From Leptospira idonii (GTDB lineage Bacteria; Spirochaetota; Leptospiria; Leptospirales; Leptospiraceae), in contig NZ_RQHW01000047.1 of NCBI RefSeq assembly GCF_004770995.1, forward strand, positions 186,001 to 250,000: a stretch of 64,000 nt of DNA, in the 5' to 3' direction. The position numbers and the translations under genes are program-made. How positions within the stretch are numbered: the first letter of the stretch is position 1; each line of letters starts with the position of its first letter. Shown piece by piece: positions 54,269 through 62,711 of this stretch. The notes under the pieces were generated by a model. It made no database searches, was not told the DNA's origin, and saw nothing but the letters and a program-made list of their open reading frames with translations.

Positions 54269-55414
54269 ATGTTTACACTGATACTTCCCACATACAACGA
54301 GAAAGAAAATCTAAAGGTTCTTCTACCCAAACTGTCCGACTTGTTTCAAAAGAACAATTTGAAGTATGAAGTGTTAGTTGTAGACGATGATTCTCCCGAT
54401 CGAACTTGGGAATGGGTGCAGGAATATTCCCTCACGAATGCAAATGTAAGAGTGATTCGAAGAGTGAATGAAAAAGGCCTGTCTAGTGCCGTGCTTGCAG
54501 GAATGGCTTCCGCAAAAGGAGATTCCCTCGGAGTGATGGATGCGGACATGCAGCATGACGAATCCATTCTTCCTAAAATGTTGGATCTTTTGAAAGAGAA
54601 AGATCTGGTTGTAGGTTCTCGTAGAACGGAAGAGGGTAGTTACGGCGAGATGAAATGGTTTCGTCGTTTCTTAAGTTACGGCGCAACTTTGATGGCGAAG
54701 ATCCTCCTTCCCATTTCTACCACGGATCCAATGAGCGGATTTTTCGTATTAAGAAGAACTTTATTTGAAAGCTCCAAAAACAAACTGAACCCTCTCGGCT
54801 TTAAAATATTATTGGAATTTTTAGCAAGGAACCCTGGCATTCGAGTGGGAGAAGTCGGGTATTCTTTCCGAAAAAGAGAATTCGGAGAAACGAAACTATC
54901 AGGGACAGTCATGCAACAATACTTAGTTGCTCTTATCGATCTTCGTTTTGGAAGATTCATTTCCTGGCAGTTCATTAAGTATGCGATTACCGGAACCATC
55001 GGTATATTCGTGAATTTATTCGGTCAATGGGGCTACATTCAATGTTTCGGTATGGATACAAATTCTTTAGAAGGTAAAGACATTCTTCTTCCTTCCTTTG
55101 CGGTCGCATTCGGGTTCGAACTCAGTGTTGTTTCCAACTTTTTATTCAACAACCATTGGACTTTCTCCAGCAGAAAAAAAACGGGCTTTGTGAATCAGCT
55201 TGTGGGTTTCTTTCAATTCAACGGAGTGAGTTTGTTCGGTTTTTTGATTCAATATTCTTCTTGGTTTTTTCTAGTGCGATTGTTTCAGTCTTATTGTCCC
55301 GATTTTTTTCCTGAGCAGGTGACTTATATTGCCAACCTAATCGGTATTATATTTGCAACTGTGACTAATTATAATTTGAATCAATCCTTTACTTGGGCCA
55401 AAAACAATGATTAA
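54269..55414 (+). CDS. Polyprenyl-phosphate sugar synthase fused to GtrA-type domain
   Basis: 381 residues. The first 220 are a DPM1-like GT2: LILPTYNEKENLKVLLPKL, VVDDDSPDRTWEWV, GVMDADMQHDESILP and REFGETKLSG. Residues about 235-378 form a four-helix GtrA domain, with QFIKYAITGTIGIFVNL, FLFNNHWTFSS and TNYNLNQSFTWA. It can both make the polyprenyl-phosphate sugar and help move it across the membrane. GGAG lies five bases before the ATG. The next gene is a GT-C-like protein, its likely user. Confidence 0.9.
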   Translation: MFTLILPTYNEKENLKVLLPKLSDLFQKNNLKYEVLVVDDDSPDRTWEWVQEYSLTNANVRVIRRVNEKGLSSAVLAGMASAKGDSLGVMDADMQHDESILPKMLDLLKEKDLVVGSRRTEEGSYGEMKWFRRFLSYGATLMAKILLPISTTDPMSGFFVLRRTLFESSKNKLNPLGFKILLEFLARNPGIRVGEVGYSFRKREFGETKLSGTVMQQYLVALIDLRFGRFISWQFIKYAITGTIGIFVNLFGQWGYIQCFGMDTNSLEGKDILLPSFAVAFGFELSVVSNFLFNNHWTFSSRKKTGFVNQLVGFFQFNGVSLFGFLIQYSSWFFLVRLFQSYCPDFFPEQVTYIANLIGIIFATVTNYNLNQSFTWAKNND

Positions 55415-56882
55415 GGTCTTTTTTCTTTTTTTAGCATCTGTTCTTTCTTTGTTTTTCTTTCTAAAAAAAGACTTTATTACTGTTTATGGAGATTCCGGTT
55501 TTATGTGGCTCCAGATGATGGACCTGATTCATTCCGGATATTCCACATTCGCATTCGATTACTCCGGGAAAGGATTCGACCCTGAGGGGTTGTTTCTTCC
55601 TTTTTTAAAACCTTTTTTAGGGGAATATAACGGGAAATTCTATATCGATTTCCCACCTTATTTTCCTTTGGTGATCTCAATCGTTCGCCCTTTGACTTCT
55701 TCCAATCTTTCTGTTTATCTACTACAGGCTTTCTCTTTATCTGTTTCTTTGTTTTTTCTATTCCGAATCGTATTCTTATTTACGAAAGAAATTCGTTTAT
55801 CCGTTTTATCTTCCTTTGGGCTCCTTTTGGGAACGACCATGTTCACATATAATATGGCGATTCATGAATATTCGATCGCTGTTTGTCTTTTATATACCGG
55901 AATTTTCTTCTTACTGAGTGCTATGTTGGAAAACCGCAGGCTTTTGATTTGGGCGGGGATTTTCTGCGGTATTTCTCTCTTCTTTCGATTGGAATTTATT
56001 TTTACTGTATTTGCCTGGACTTCTCTTTCTTTTCTTACGGGAAGATTCAAATTCAAAGAGCTTTGTTTTTATTTCGCCCCCGGTTTTTTGCTGCTTTTGG
56101 TTTCCCTTTTCGCTTTGAATCAATCCATTCACGGCCATCCGTTAGGGTTCCGTTATCTCTTGACTATGAACGATCCGATTACAATCGAAAACTCCAAGTT
56201 AGATGTGGTTTACGAAACTTTATTCGGAAAGTTGAGAGGGTTTTTCTATCAATCCCCTTATTTGCTTTTGTTCTTTCTTTTCGGGCTGTTTCATTTCGGA
56301 AAGGAGGGGAAATGGAAAGATTACAAATCCAATGAATTTCTTTTTTTCACAGTCTCTATTCTTTCCATGAGTTTGATACTTTTCACTGCGCCGAATCATG
56401 GAGATCATCTTTCTCCTCGTTATCTATTCGGAGTGTATCCTTCCTTTTTTCTTTTTACTGCTCTTGCTGTAAAAGATATCTTAAAGTTTTCCGGGAAAGG
56501 GAAACTGTCAGCTCTTATCGTTTTTCTACTATGTTTCGGATTTTCTGTAAAACAATTATGGAAAACCGTTCAGTTTGTTCGAGAGTCGGATAAAACTGTA
56601 TCTTTGATTTCGAAATTAATTCTTTCCAAACCGCAGGATACGATCGTGTTTTTGGAAACTGGACTTCCCAAAAATCTACAAACTTATTTTTTTGAGAAAA
56701 AACAATATCATGTAACAAAAGAAGAAATAGGTCAATTTTTGACCGCTTCCCAAGTAGATGCTTCTAGGGTTCTTCTTGTGGATATTGAAGCGAAAGATTC
56801 TTGTTTTGAAGAAATCTTTTGCAGGGACGAAGAGAGTCTTCCCAACCTTAATTTTTACGTAGCAAAAAGAAACTTAAAATAA
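55407..56882 (+). CDS. LA_3751/LA_3752-type multi-membrane glycosyltransferase (paralogue of 50705)
   Basis: 491 residues, about ten membrane segments. VYGDSGFMWLQMMDLIHSG near 26-44 is the acidic first loop, FDPEGLFLPFLKPFLG near 61-76, FFRLEFIFTVFAW and SIHGHPLGFRYLL match the protein at 50705. It overlaps the GtrA-fusion gene by eight bases, which suggests that it takes sugar from the polyprenyl-phosphate donor made there. GT-C fold and role are inferred from topology and context. Confidence 0.65.
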   Translation: MIKVFFLFLASVLSLFFFLKKDFITVYGDSGFMWLQMMDLIHSGYSTFAFDYSGKGFDPEGLFLPFLKPFLGEYNGKFYIDFPPYFPLVISIVRPLTSSNLSVYLLQAFSLSVSLFFLFRIVFLFTKEIRLSVLSSFGLLLGTTMFTYNMAIHEYSIAVCLLYTGIFFLLSAMLENRRLLIWAGIFCGISLFFRLEFIFTVFAWTSLSFLTGRFKFKELCFYFAPGFLLLLVSLFALNQSIHGHPLGFRYLLTMNDPITIENSKLDVVYETLFGKLRGFFYQSPYLLLFFLFGLFHFGKEGKWKDYKSNEFLFFTVSILSMSLILFTAPNHGDHLSPRYLFGVYPSFFLFTALAVKDILKFSGKGKLSALIVFLLCFGFSVKQLWKTVQFVRESDKTVSLISKLILSKPQDTIVFLETGLPKNLQTYFFEKKQYHVTKEEIGQFLTASQVDASRVLLVDIEAKDSCFEEIFCRDEESLPNLNFYVAKRNLK

Positions 56883-56909
56883 AAACTCAACTTTTAGGAC
56901 TTTAAATAG

Positions 56910-57701
56910 ATGGCAAAAGTAACCAAATCGAAACAAACTTCTTCTTCCAAAATTTCATTGATCATTCCTATTTATAACGAATCGGGCCATCTTCAGGAGT
57001 TTTTGGAAAAAATCGACGCATTGGTTTTGCCGGTAAAAAAGGAACTGGTTCTTATTGACGATTGTTCCAAAGACAATTCGAGAGAAATTTTAAGTGCATT
57101 CAAATTCCGATCAGAACATCAAATTCTCCTCCAAGAAATCAATCAAGGCAAAGGTGCCGCTTTGAAAAGAGGGATAGAGTCGGCTACAGGTTCCGTCATA
57201 CTTGTGCAAGATGCGGACTTCGAATACGATATGGATGAAATCCCTATGCTCGTAGATCCTGTATTGCGTGATAAAGCGGACGTGGTGTACGGTTCTCGTT
57301 TTAAGAAAGACGGCAGACAGGTTCATAGAACCTTCCATTATTTAATCAATCGATTCCTCACGATGATGTCCAATTTTCTAAGCGGGTTGTATCTCACAGA
57401 TATGGAGACTTGTTACAAAGTGTTCAAAGCGGAAATCGTGCAGAACGTTGAATTGGAGTCCAAAAGATTCGGATTCGAGCCTGAGATCACTGCAAAGATT
57501 GCCCGCTTGAAAATCAAGGTTCAGGAATTTCCTATTTCTTATTATCCTAGAAATTATCTGGAAGGCAAAAAGATCACTTGGAAAGACGGGGTGGCTGCTC
57601 TTCGCCACATCGTTTATTTCAACTGGATCCAGTCTAAGTCTAAGTTTTTCAAACAAGGAATGCCTGTGAAATATTTCCCTAAAGGCGGCAACTGGCTCTA
57701 A
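56910..57701 (+). CDS. DPM1-like glycosyltransferase family 2
   Basis: 263 residues. ISLIIPIYNESGHLQEFLEK near 15-34, IDDCSKDNSREIL near 48-60, NQGKGAALKRGIESATG near 74-90 and VQDADFEYDMDEIPML near 95-110 match DPM1/GtrB-like enzymes, and DMETCYKVFKAEI with RFGFEPEITAKIARL are conserved. No membrane helix, unlike the protein at 36156. It probably makes a polyprenyl-phosphate sugar. It is the last + strand gene of the locus, meets the GT39-like gene tail to tail, and may supply its donor. Confidence 0.85.
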   Translation: MAKVTKSKQTSSSKISLIIPIYNESGHLQEFLEKIDALVLPVKKELVLIDDCSKDNSREILSAFKFRSEHQILLQEINQGKGAALKRGIESATGSVILVQDADFEYDMDEIPMLVDPVLRDKADVVYGSRFKKDGRQVHRTFHYLINRFLTMMSNFLSGLYLTDMETCYKVFKAEIVQNVELESKRFGFEPEITAKIARLKIKVQEFPISYYPRNYLEGKKITWKDGVAALRHIVYFNWIQSKSKFFKQGMPVKYFPKGGNWL

Positions 57702-57736
57702 GCCTTTTCCGCTTTTCAATTCCCGCCTCTTCTCTG

Positions 57737-59239
57737 CTATTTGGTAAGGATGAAGATATTGATTCCGAAAACGGGGATCGTATCCATCCTGCTCACCCTC
57801 TTTTTAATTTCAGAAAGTTCTTTTTTCTGAAACGTTCCGTGAATTTCAGCATCGATGAGAAATATCCTTTCTTTGGGTTTCAGCTCGTCTAGTTTCTTCC
57901 AATCGAAGTTTCCATTCTTTTTCGGAAAATTTTCTACGTGAATCTGTTTCGGATTTTCCAAAACGGAAGGATAGTAGTCGTAAAATTCCTGAAAAGAATG
58001 CGAGTAAACTTTTTCTCCTTCCTTCGCCTCTGTCATAATCATAACTAACGATTGTTTGTAGTGCATTTTGAACGGTTTGTAGTAACCTTTAGAAATCGAT
58101 GATGCGAAAAATACCGCAAAACAAGAAACTATGACAAGTTTGTTCGTAGGTCTAAGAATTTTTGCTGATTCGATCAGGAGAGAAACAAGCAGGATGGCGG
58201 GAAAACTCAAAACTAAAAGATTTCTTCCCGTAAGGATCGGTTTGTAAATAGAAACGAGAGCGGTGCTCGTTAAAAACAGTACGATGAGTGAAAAAAGATA
58301 CACCGCTTCCATGGAAAGTTTGCTGTTTTCTTTTGCAGAAAAGAAAGTTTTGAAGTGCTTCGATTGAAATAAAAGATAAGCGAGAAATGCGACAGGAACC
58401 AGAACTACAATCGGGAGTCCTTTGTAGGGCATCAGATAAAAAGTATAGTTTAGAATTTCGAAATATACGAAAACTCCTGTTTCCGGAACCCAATTGATTC
58501 TGGTAGAGTAGGGTAAGATGAAAGCGATTTTGTACAATTCTGGAGAAAATAATAGTATCTGTAGTGCTCCCAGAAGGAGAGTTACGATCAGTTCTTTATT
58601 TTTTTTGCTGATGATAAAATGAACGGTCATTAATAAATAGAGATGACCTAAAAATAAAAAACCGAAATAATGAGTGTATGAGGCGAGTGTTCCAGTAATG
58701 AGGAAAACACTCCAGTTTTTGACCGATTCTCTTCTATCTTCCTCTTTCGAAAAAGAAAGTAACTTTAAGAAATAAATAGTAAGAATCGAAGATAATAACA
58801 TCAAAAGAGAGTATGCTCTTGCTTCTTGCGAATAATAAATCGCTCCGAAAGATACGGAAAACAAAATAAATGAATAAACGTATCGTTGGCTTTTCTCTTT
58901 GTAAGCGATATATCCCAAATAGGATAAATTTATAATTCCGAACAAAACGCTTAATCCTCGAACAGAATGGACCGAGTTGGAAAAAATTTGAATCCAAGAA
59001 TGCAGAATCAATCCGTGCAAAGGAGGATTGGTTTCTTCCCAAAAAGATCTATAAGTATCTGAGAGGCTCGGAAGAGAGGAATGTATGACGGAAAAGAGTT
59101 CATCATACCAAAGAGATTGCAGATCCAAGTTTTTGATTCTAAGATAGGAACCTAAAACTAGGAAAAACGATAATAGTAAATAATTAATTAACTGATTGGA
59201 AGGAAGAGATCTCAGCCTTGTTGTGACAGCCTGCAGCAT
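57737..59239 (-). CDS. GT39-like membrane glycosyltransferase (PMT/ArnT type)
   Basis: 500 residues read on the minus strand, with about eleven hydrophobic segments. QSLWYDELFSVIHSS near 41-55 carries the Asp-Glu pair of the first outer loop, and EETNPPLHGLILHSW near 68-82 is the PPL-type segment typical of GT39 (PMT_2). SREARAYSLLM-like sequence (YYSQEARAYSLLMLLS) follows. It takes sugar from a polyprenyl phosphate and acts on the outer face of the inner membrane. Only 35 bases separate its 3' end from the DPM1-like gene, and a 43-base gap lies before the App1-type gene upstream. Confidence 0.82.
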   Translation of the reverse strand: MLQAVTTRLRSLPSNQLINYLLLSFFLVLGSYLRIKNLDLQSLWYDELFSVIHSSLPSLSDTYRSFWEETNPPLHGLILHSWIQIFSNSVHSVRGLSVLFGIINLSYLGYIAYKEKSQRYVYSFILFSVSFGAIYYSQEARAYSLLMLLSSILTIYFLKLLSFSKEEDRRESVKNWSVFLITGTLASYTHYFGFLFLGHLYLLMTVHFIISKKNKELIVTLLLGALQILLFSPELYKIAFILPYSTRINWVPETGVFVYFEILNYTFYLMPYKGLPIVVLVPVAFLAYLLFQSKHFKTFFSAKENSKLSMEAVYLFSLIVLFLTSTALVSIYKPILTGRNLLVLSFPAILLVSLLIESAKILRPTNKLVIVSCFAVFFASSISKGYYKPFKMHYKQSLVMIMTEAKEGEKVYSHSFQEFYDYYPSVLENPKQIHVENFPKKNGNFDWKKLDELKPKERIFLIDAEIHGTFQKKELSEIKKRVSRMDTIPVFGINIFILTK

Positions 59240-59282
59240 TCTAAGATGGAAGAATCGTATAATGCTGATCGCCTGGCAATAT

Positions 59283-60839
59283 CTAAATTGTCCCTTTAAA
59301 CGCTTTTTCTAAAAGATCTTTCAACATCTTTCTGTCGCCTTCTGCGAACTCCGGAACTGTTAGGTTGTCTAATCCTGACAAAATCTGGGTTTCGTCGATA
59401 ACCGTTCCGCCCGCCACCCATTTTCCTATCATTTCTCCCACCACAGGGAATACTTGGGCAAATTCCAAATGCCCTTTCGAGTGCAGAATCACACTCATTC
59501 CCAAAGCCCCTTCCGTTCCGAAAAAAGCGTCTTCCTTTTTGAATACTTGATCCCAGACACCCTGAGGGAGAGCTTCCATTACCAGCTTTTTCATTTCCTC
59601 GTGTTTAGGTCCTTTTTCCGTCTGGTTGATGAGTGAGAGGGAAACCGGATTAATTCTTCCGTGTATTCTAATATTTTCTTCTCCTAATTTTCTAATGCGT
59701 TTTGCTGCGTCTCTTGTGATCGCATCTCTGCCTAAAAAATTAAGTTCATAAAGATAATCTTCCAAAGCATCCCCTTCGATTTTGCCAAGGCAAATCAATT
59801 GATACAATGTGAAGATCATATAGTCGGATTCGGTATTGTCCCCCATCAGGATCTCTTGAGAGTGAGTTGGTTGAAAGACTCTGTCGTAAAGAAGAATGGA
59901 AAGTTTATAGGACATTTGGTCGAACAAACTTTGGTAAGATGCCCCTAGAAATTTTTTGGTTCTGGACCAGGCCGGTTTGAATCCGTTTTGCAGAAAATCG
60001 ATAGGATTAAAAATCGTATCGATCACTTTGTCGAAAACCCCTTTGATGGTTCCTTCCAGATACTTCAAATGCAGGGATTCGATTTCGATTTTATGATTTG
60101 CGATCGTAGCAAGCATGGTTCTGCGAAAAAAGTGAGGGCTTGCGGAAATAAAGGCAAGGGGAGCGTTGTTCAAGCTTCTTCTCAGTTGGCGGTACAATTC
60201 GGGCATTCCGGGAAGAGCTCTTTTTTGCTCCGGAGTTTCGAACAGGGTCGTAAACTTTCCTTTGCCTGAGTGGATGTCTGTCGCAAGATAAGTTTGGTCT
60301 ATATCTGAAGTCACTATGAGTCCCGTATATTCTTCCGCTAAGATCCTCAATTTGCCTTTTCCCACGATTGTGGTTTTTCCCAGAATGGAATCTTCGTTGG
60401 AATTGAGATGCGCTAAGTCTTTCGAGTATTGGCGGAAACTGTCCAAACCTTCCAGAATGACATGAAACGTATGTTTGCCGACGGGAAGTCTGTCGCGAAT
60501 CTCGCAGGAGAAAAAGCCGTCTTCATCCGCCTTTACCTTTGCTGAGGTAAAAATTTTGTGACCTATATCGTTGTAGATTTCGATTCTTAAGACAGGTTTT
60601 CTAACAGGCGCTAATGAAAAATCCAGAAAGGGAGTGATTCTTCTTTCGTCCCCGGAAAAAAGCCCTGTGACCAAATCCCAAAGACCTTCCGCCCTCATTA
60701 AGTCCGTGATTCCGATGTCCACAACTTGGCCGCGGATATAGGACCTTCTTTCCCGTCCTAGGGAACCTCCACAAACTGCGATTCGTTTGATATCGGTGAT
60801 GGAAGAAGTGGATTGAGAAGGATGATTTGCTTCAGACAT
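59283..60839 (-). CDS. App1-type phosphatase-domain protein (DUF2183)
   Basis: 518 residues. After an N-terminal beta-sandwich-like part (IEIYNDIGHKIFTS, GFFSCEIRDRLPVGKHTFH), the HAD-type catalytic motif is TSDIDQTYL with Asp179, Asp181 and Thr183. FISASPHFFRRTM and EILMGDNTESDY complete the site. This is the layout of App1-like proteins; yeast App1 is a phosphatidate phosphatase. A lipid phosphatase role is plausible but unproven in spirochaetes. It is divergent to UbiD and more GC-rich than the sugar genes. Confidence 0.78.
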   Translation of the reverse strand: MSEANHPSQSTSSITDIKRIAVCGGSLGRERRSYIRGQVVDIGITDLMRAEGLWDLVTGLFSGDERRITPFLDFSLAPVRKPVLRIEIYNDIGHKIFTSAKVKADEDGFFSCEIRDRLPVGKHTFHVILEGLDSFRQYSKDLAHLNSNEDSILGKTTIVGKGKLRILAEEYTGLIVTSDIDQTYLATDIHSGKGKFTTLFETPEQKRALPGMPELYRQLRRSLNNAPLAFISASPHFFRRTMLATIANHKIEIESLHLKYLEGTIKGVFDKVIDTIFNPIDFLQNGFKPAWSRTKKFLGASYQSLFDQMSYKLSILLYDRVFQPTHSQEILMGDNTESDYMIFTLYQLICLGKIEGDALEDYLYELNFLGRDAITRDAAKRIRKLGEENIRIHGRINPVSLSLINQTEKGPKHEEMKKLVMEALPQGVWDQVFKKEDAFFGTEGALGMSVILHSKGHLEFAQVFPVVGEMIGKWVAGGTVIDETQILSGLDNLTVPEFAEGDRKMLKDLLEKAFKGTI

Positions 60840-60865
60840 AAAAATGAAAAACTTGTCGCTATAGT

Positions 60866-60883
60866 CTAATCGAGGAAGATTAG
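60866..60883. promoter_or_regulatory. Inverted repeat in the divergent App1/UbiD intergenic region
   Basis: CTAATC at 60866-60871 and GATTAG at 60878-60883 are exact reverse complements with six bases between, in the 61-base gap between two divergent genes. TATAGT at 60860-60865 could be a -10 box for ubiD. The repeat may be an operator or a 5' hairpin. Short repeats occur by chance, so support is weak. Confidence 0.3.
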
Positions 60884-60900
60884 TTTTCCACCCTTTTTTT

Positions 60901-62682
60901 ATGGCAAGTTTACGTTCTACTCATGATTTTATCCAGCTTCTCTCTAGGGAGAAGGAAGTATTTGTTTTCCCGGAAGAAGTCGATCCCTATCTGGAATTGG
61001 CAGAGATCCAAAGAAGGGTGGTCACTAGGAAAGGCCCCGCACTTCTTTTCCCCAAGGTAAAGGGAACCAGGTTTCCCGTTGCGACCAATTTGTACGGCTC
61101 CGAAAAAAGAATCCATTTGGCATTCGGCGAAAAGCCGGTTCAGACCATTCAGAGATTGGCTACGTTGGCGAAGGAAATTCTTCCTCCTAAACTGGGAAAA
61201 CTTTGGAAGGAAAAATCTCTGGCACTTCTTCCTTTTTTGGTGGGGATGAAACGGATCGGAAGAGCTCCTGTTTTGGAGAATCATCTTTTCCCTGAAAATC
61301 TGAAAGCACTTCCTAATTTCGTGTCCTGGCCGGAGGATGGAGGTCCATTCGTCACACTTCCGTTAGTTTATACCCAGCATCCTGAATCGGGAAACGGAAA
61401 TTTGGGAATGTATCGAATTCAATTATTCGATGAGAACACCGCAGGCATGCACATTCAAATCCATAGAGGAGGAGGGTTTCATTATTATGAAGCGGAGAAG
61501 AGGGGAAATTCTTTGCCGGCTCATATCTATGTTGGCGGTCCTCCCGCACTTACCATCGCGGCAGTCGCTCCTCTTCCGGAAGAAATTCCCGAGTTGGTAT
61601 TCGCTTCCTTTCTTATGGGAGAAAAATTAAGAATCACCAGGGACTCCAAAATTTCTCCTTATCCTATCGTCGCAGACGCCGATTTCGCAATCATCGGTGA
61701 CATTCCACCTAACAAAAGAAAACCGGAAGGACCGTTCGGAGACCATTACGGTTACTATTCTTTACAACATGATTATCCTTATATGGATGTTCGTTCCGTG
61801 CATTATCGAAAGAATGCGATCTGGGCGGCCACTGTCGTAGGAAGGCCTCCTCAAGAAGATCATTATATCGCTGAATTTCTCCAAGATCTTCTTTCTCCTA
61901 TGTTCCCTTTGGTGATGCCGCAGGTAGTGGGAGTGTGGGCTTATGAAGAATCGGGAGTCCATTCTTTGGCGGCGGCAGTCGTAAAAGAAAGATATTACAG
62001 AGAAGCCTTTATGGGAGCCCTTCGCATTTTGGGAGAAGGGCAGTTGTCTCTCACTAAATGTTTGTTAGTTACAAACGAAAATGTTTCTTTGAAGAACTTT
62101 TCGGAAACATTCAAAACCATCGTGGAGCGATGTGATTTGGAAACGGATATTCATGTATTCAATCATATCAGCCAAGACAGTTTGGATTACACAAGTGGAA
62201 GGGTGAACAAAGGAAGTAAGATGCTGATTATGGGAATCAGCGAAACGGGAGAACCCAAATATAAAAATCTTCCCACTCAATTCTCCCGCCCTTTGAAAGA
62301 TTCCAGATTTAAGAATCCTAAAGTGTTTCTTCCCGGAGTGTTGGTTGTAGAAGGTTCTTCTTACAGAAAGGAGGACGACTTGGCTCGTCTTTTATTGGAT
62401 GAGGACCTTTCCGGCTTTCGATTCGTATTTCTTGTGGATGACTCCTCGGATGCTGTTCGTTCCGATCACGACTTCATTTGGACTATGTTTACCCGAATGG
62501 AGCCTGCTTCCGACTTATATTCTAAGCAGATTGTTGAAAATAACCACATCCGACACAAGGCTCCTCTTGTATTTGATTCCAGAATGAAACCTTGGATTCC
62601 TAAAGTTTTGACTCCCGATCCGAAAGTTTCGAAAAACGTTGACGAAAAATTCGGAAAGATCATAGATTCGATGTTCAGATAA
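60901..62682 (+). CDS. UbiD-family prenylated-flavin decarboxylase
   Basis: 593 residues. IQIHRGGGFHYYEAEKRG near 180-197, VYVGGPPALTIAA-like sequence (YVGGPPALTIAAVAPLP) near 206-222, ADADFAIIGDIPPNKRKPEG near 257-276 and EGPFGDHYGYYSLQ near 275-288 match UbiD/Fdc enzymes, which decarboxylate unsaturated acids using prenylated FMN made by a UbiX partner. No UbiX gene is in the window. The ATG has no purine-rich site upstream. UbiD commonly serves ubiquinone or menaquinone-type synthesis; the substrate here is not known. Probably chromosomal flank, not part of the glycan operon. Confidence 0.88.
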   Translation: MASLRSTHDFIQLLSREKEVFVFPEEVDPYLELAEIQRRVVTRKGPALLFPKVKGTRFPVATNLYGSEKRIHLAFGEKPVQTIQRLATLAKEILPPKLGKLWKEKSLALLPFLVGMKRIGRAPVLENHLFPENLKALPNFVSWPEDGGPFVTLPLVYTQHPESGNGNLGMYRIQLFDENTAGMHIQIHRGGGFHYYEAEKRGNSLPAHIYVGGPPALTIAAVAPLPEEIPELVFASFLMGEKLRITRDSKISPYPIVADADFAIIGDIPPNKRKPEGPFGDHYGYYSLQHDYPYMDVRSVHYRKNAIWAATVVGRPPQEDHYIAEFLQDLLSPMFPLVMPQVVGVWAYEESGVHSLAAAVVKERYYREAFMGALRILGEGQLSLTKCLLVTNENVSLKNFSETFKTIVERCDLETDIHVFNHISQDSLDYTSGRVNKGSKMLIMGISETGEPKYKNLPTQFSRPLKDSRFKNPKVFLPGVLVVEGSSYRKEDDLARLLLDEDLSGFRFVFLVDDSSDAVRSDHDFIWTMFTRMEPASDLYSKQIVENNHIRHKAPLVFDSRMKPWIPKVLTPDPKVSKNVDEKFGKIIDSMFR

Positions 62683-62711
62683 TACTAAATTTTTGAACTG
62701 TTCGGAGGATA

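Noticed and set aside
55883..56335. Open frame on the plus strand, 150 codons
   Set aside because: It is inside the membrane gene 55407-56882 in another frame, with a composition expected from shifted membrane codons.
57702..57736. Two-way terminator between the convergent genes
   Set aside because: Only a 4-base stem (AAGC/GCTT) was found in 35 bases, too weak to call.
60910..61284. Open minus-strand frame, 124 codons
   Set aside because: It is antisense to the well-supported UbiD gene and shows no family motif.
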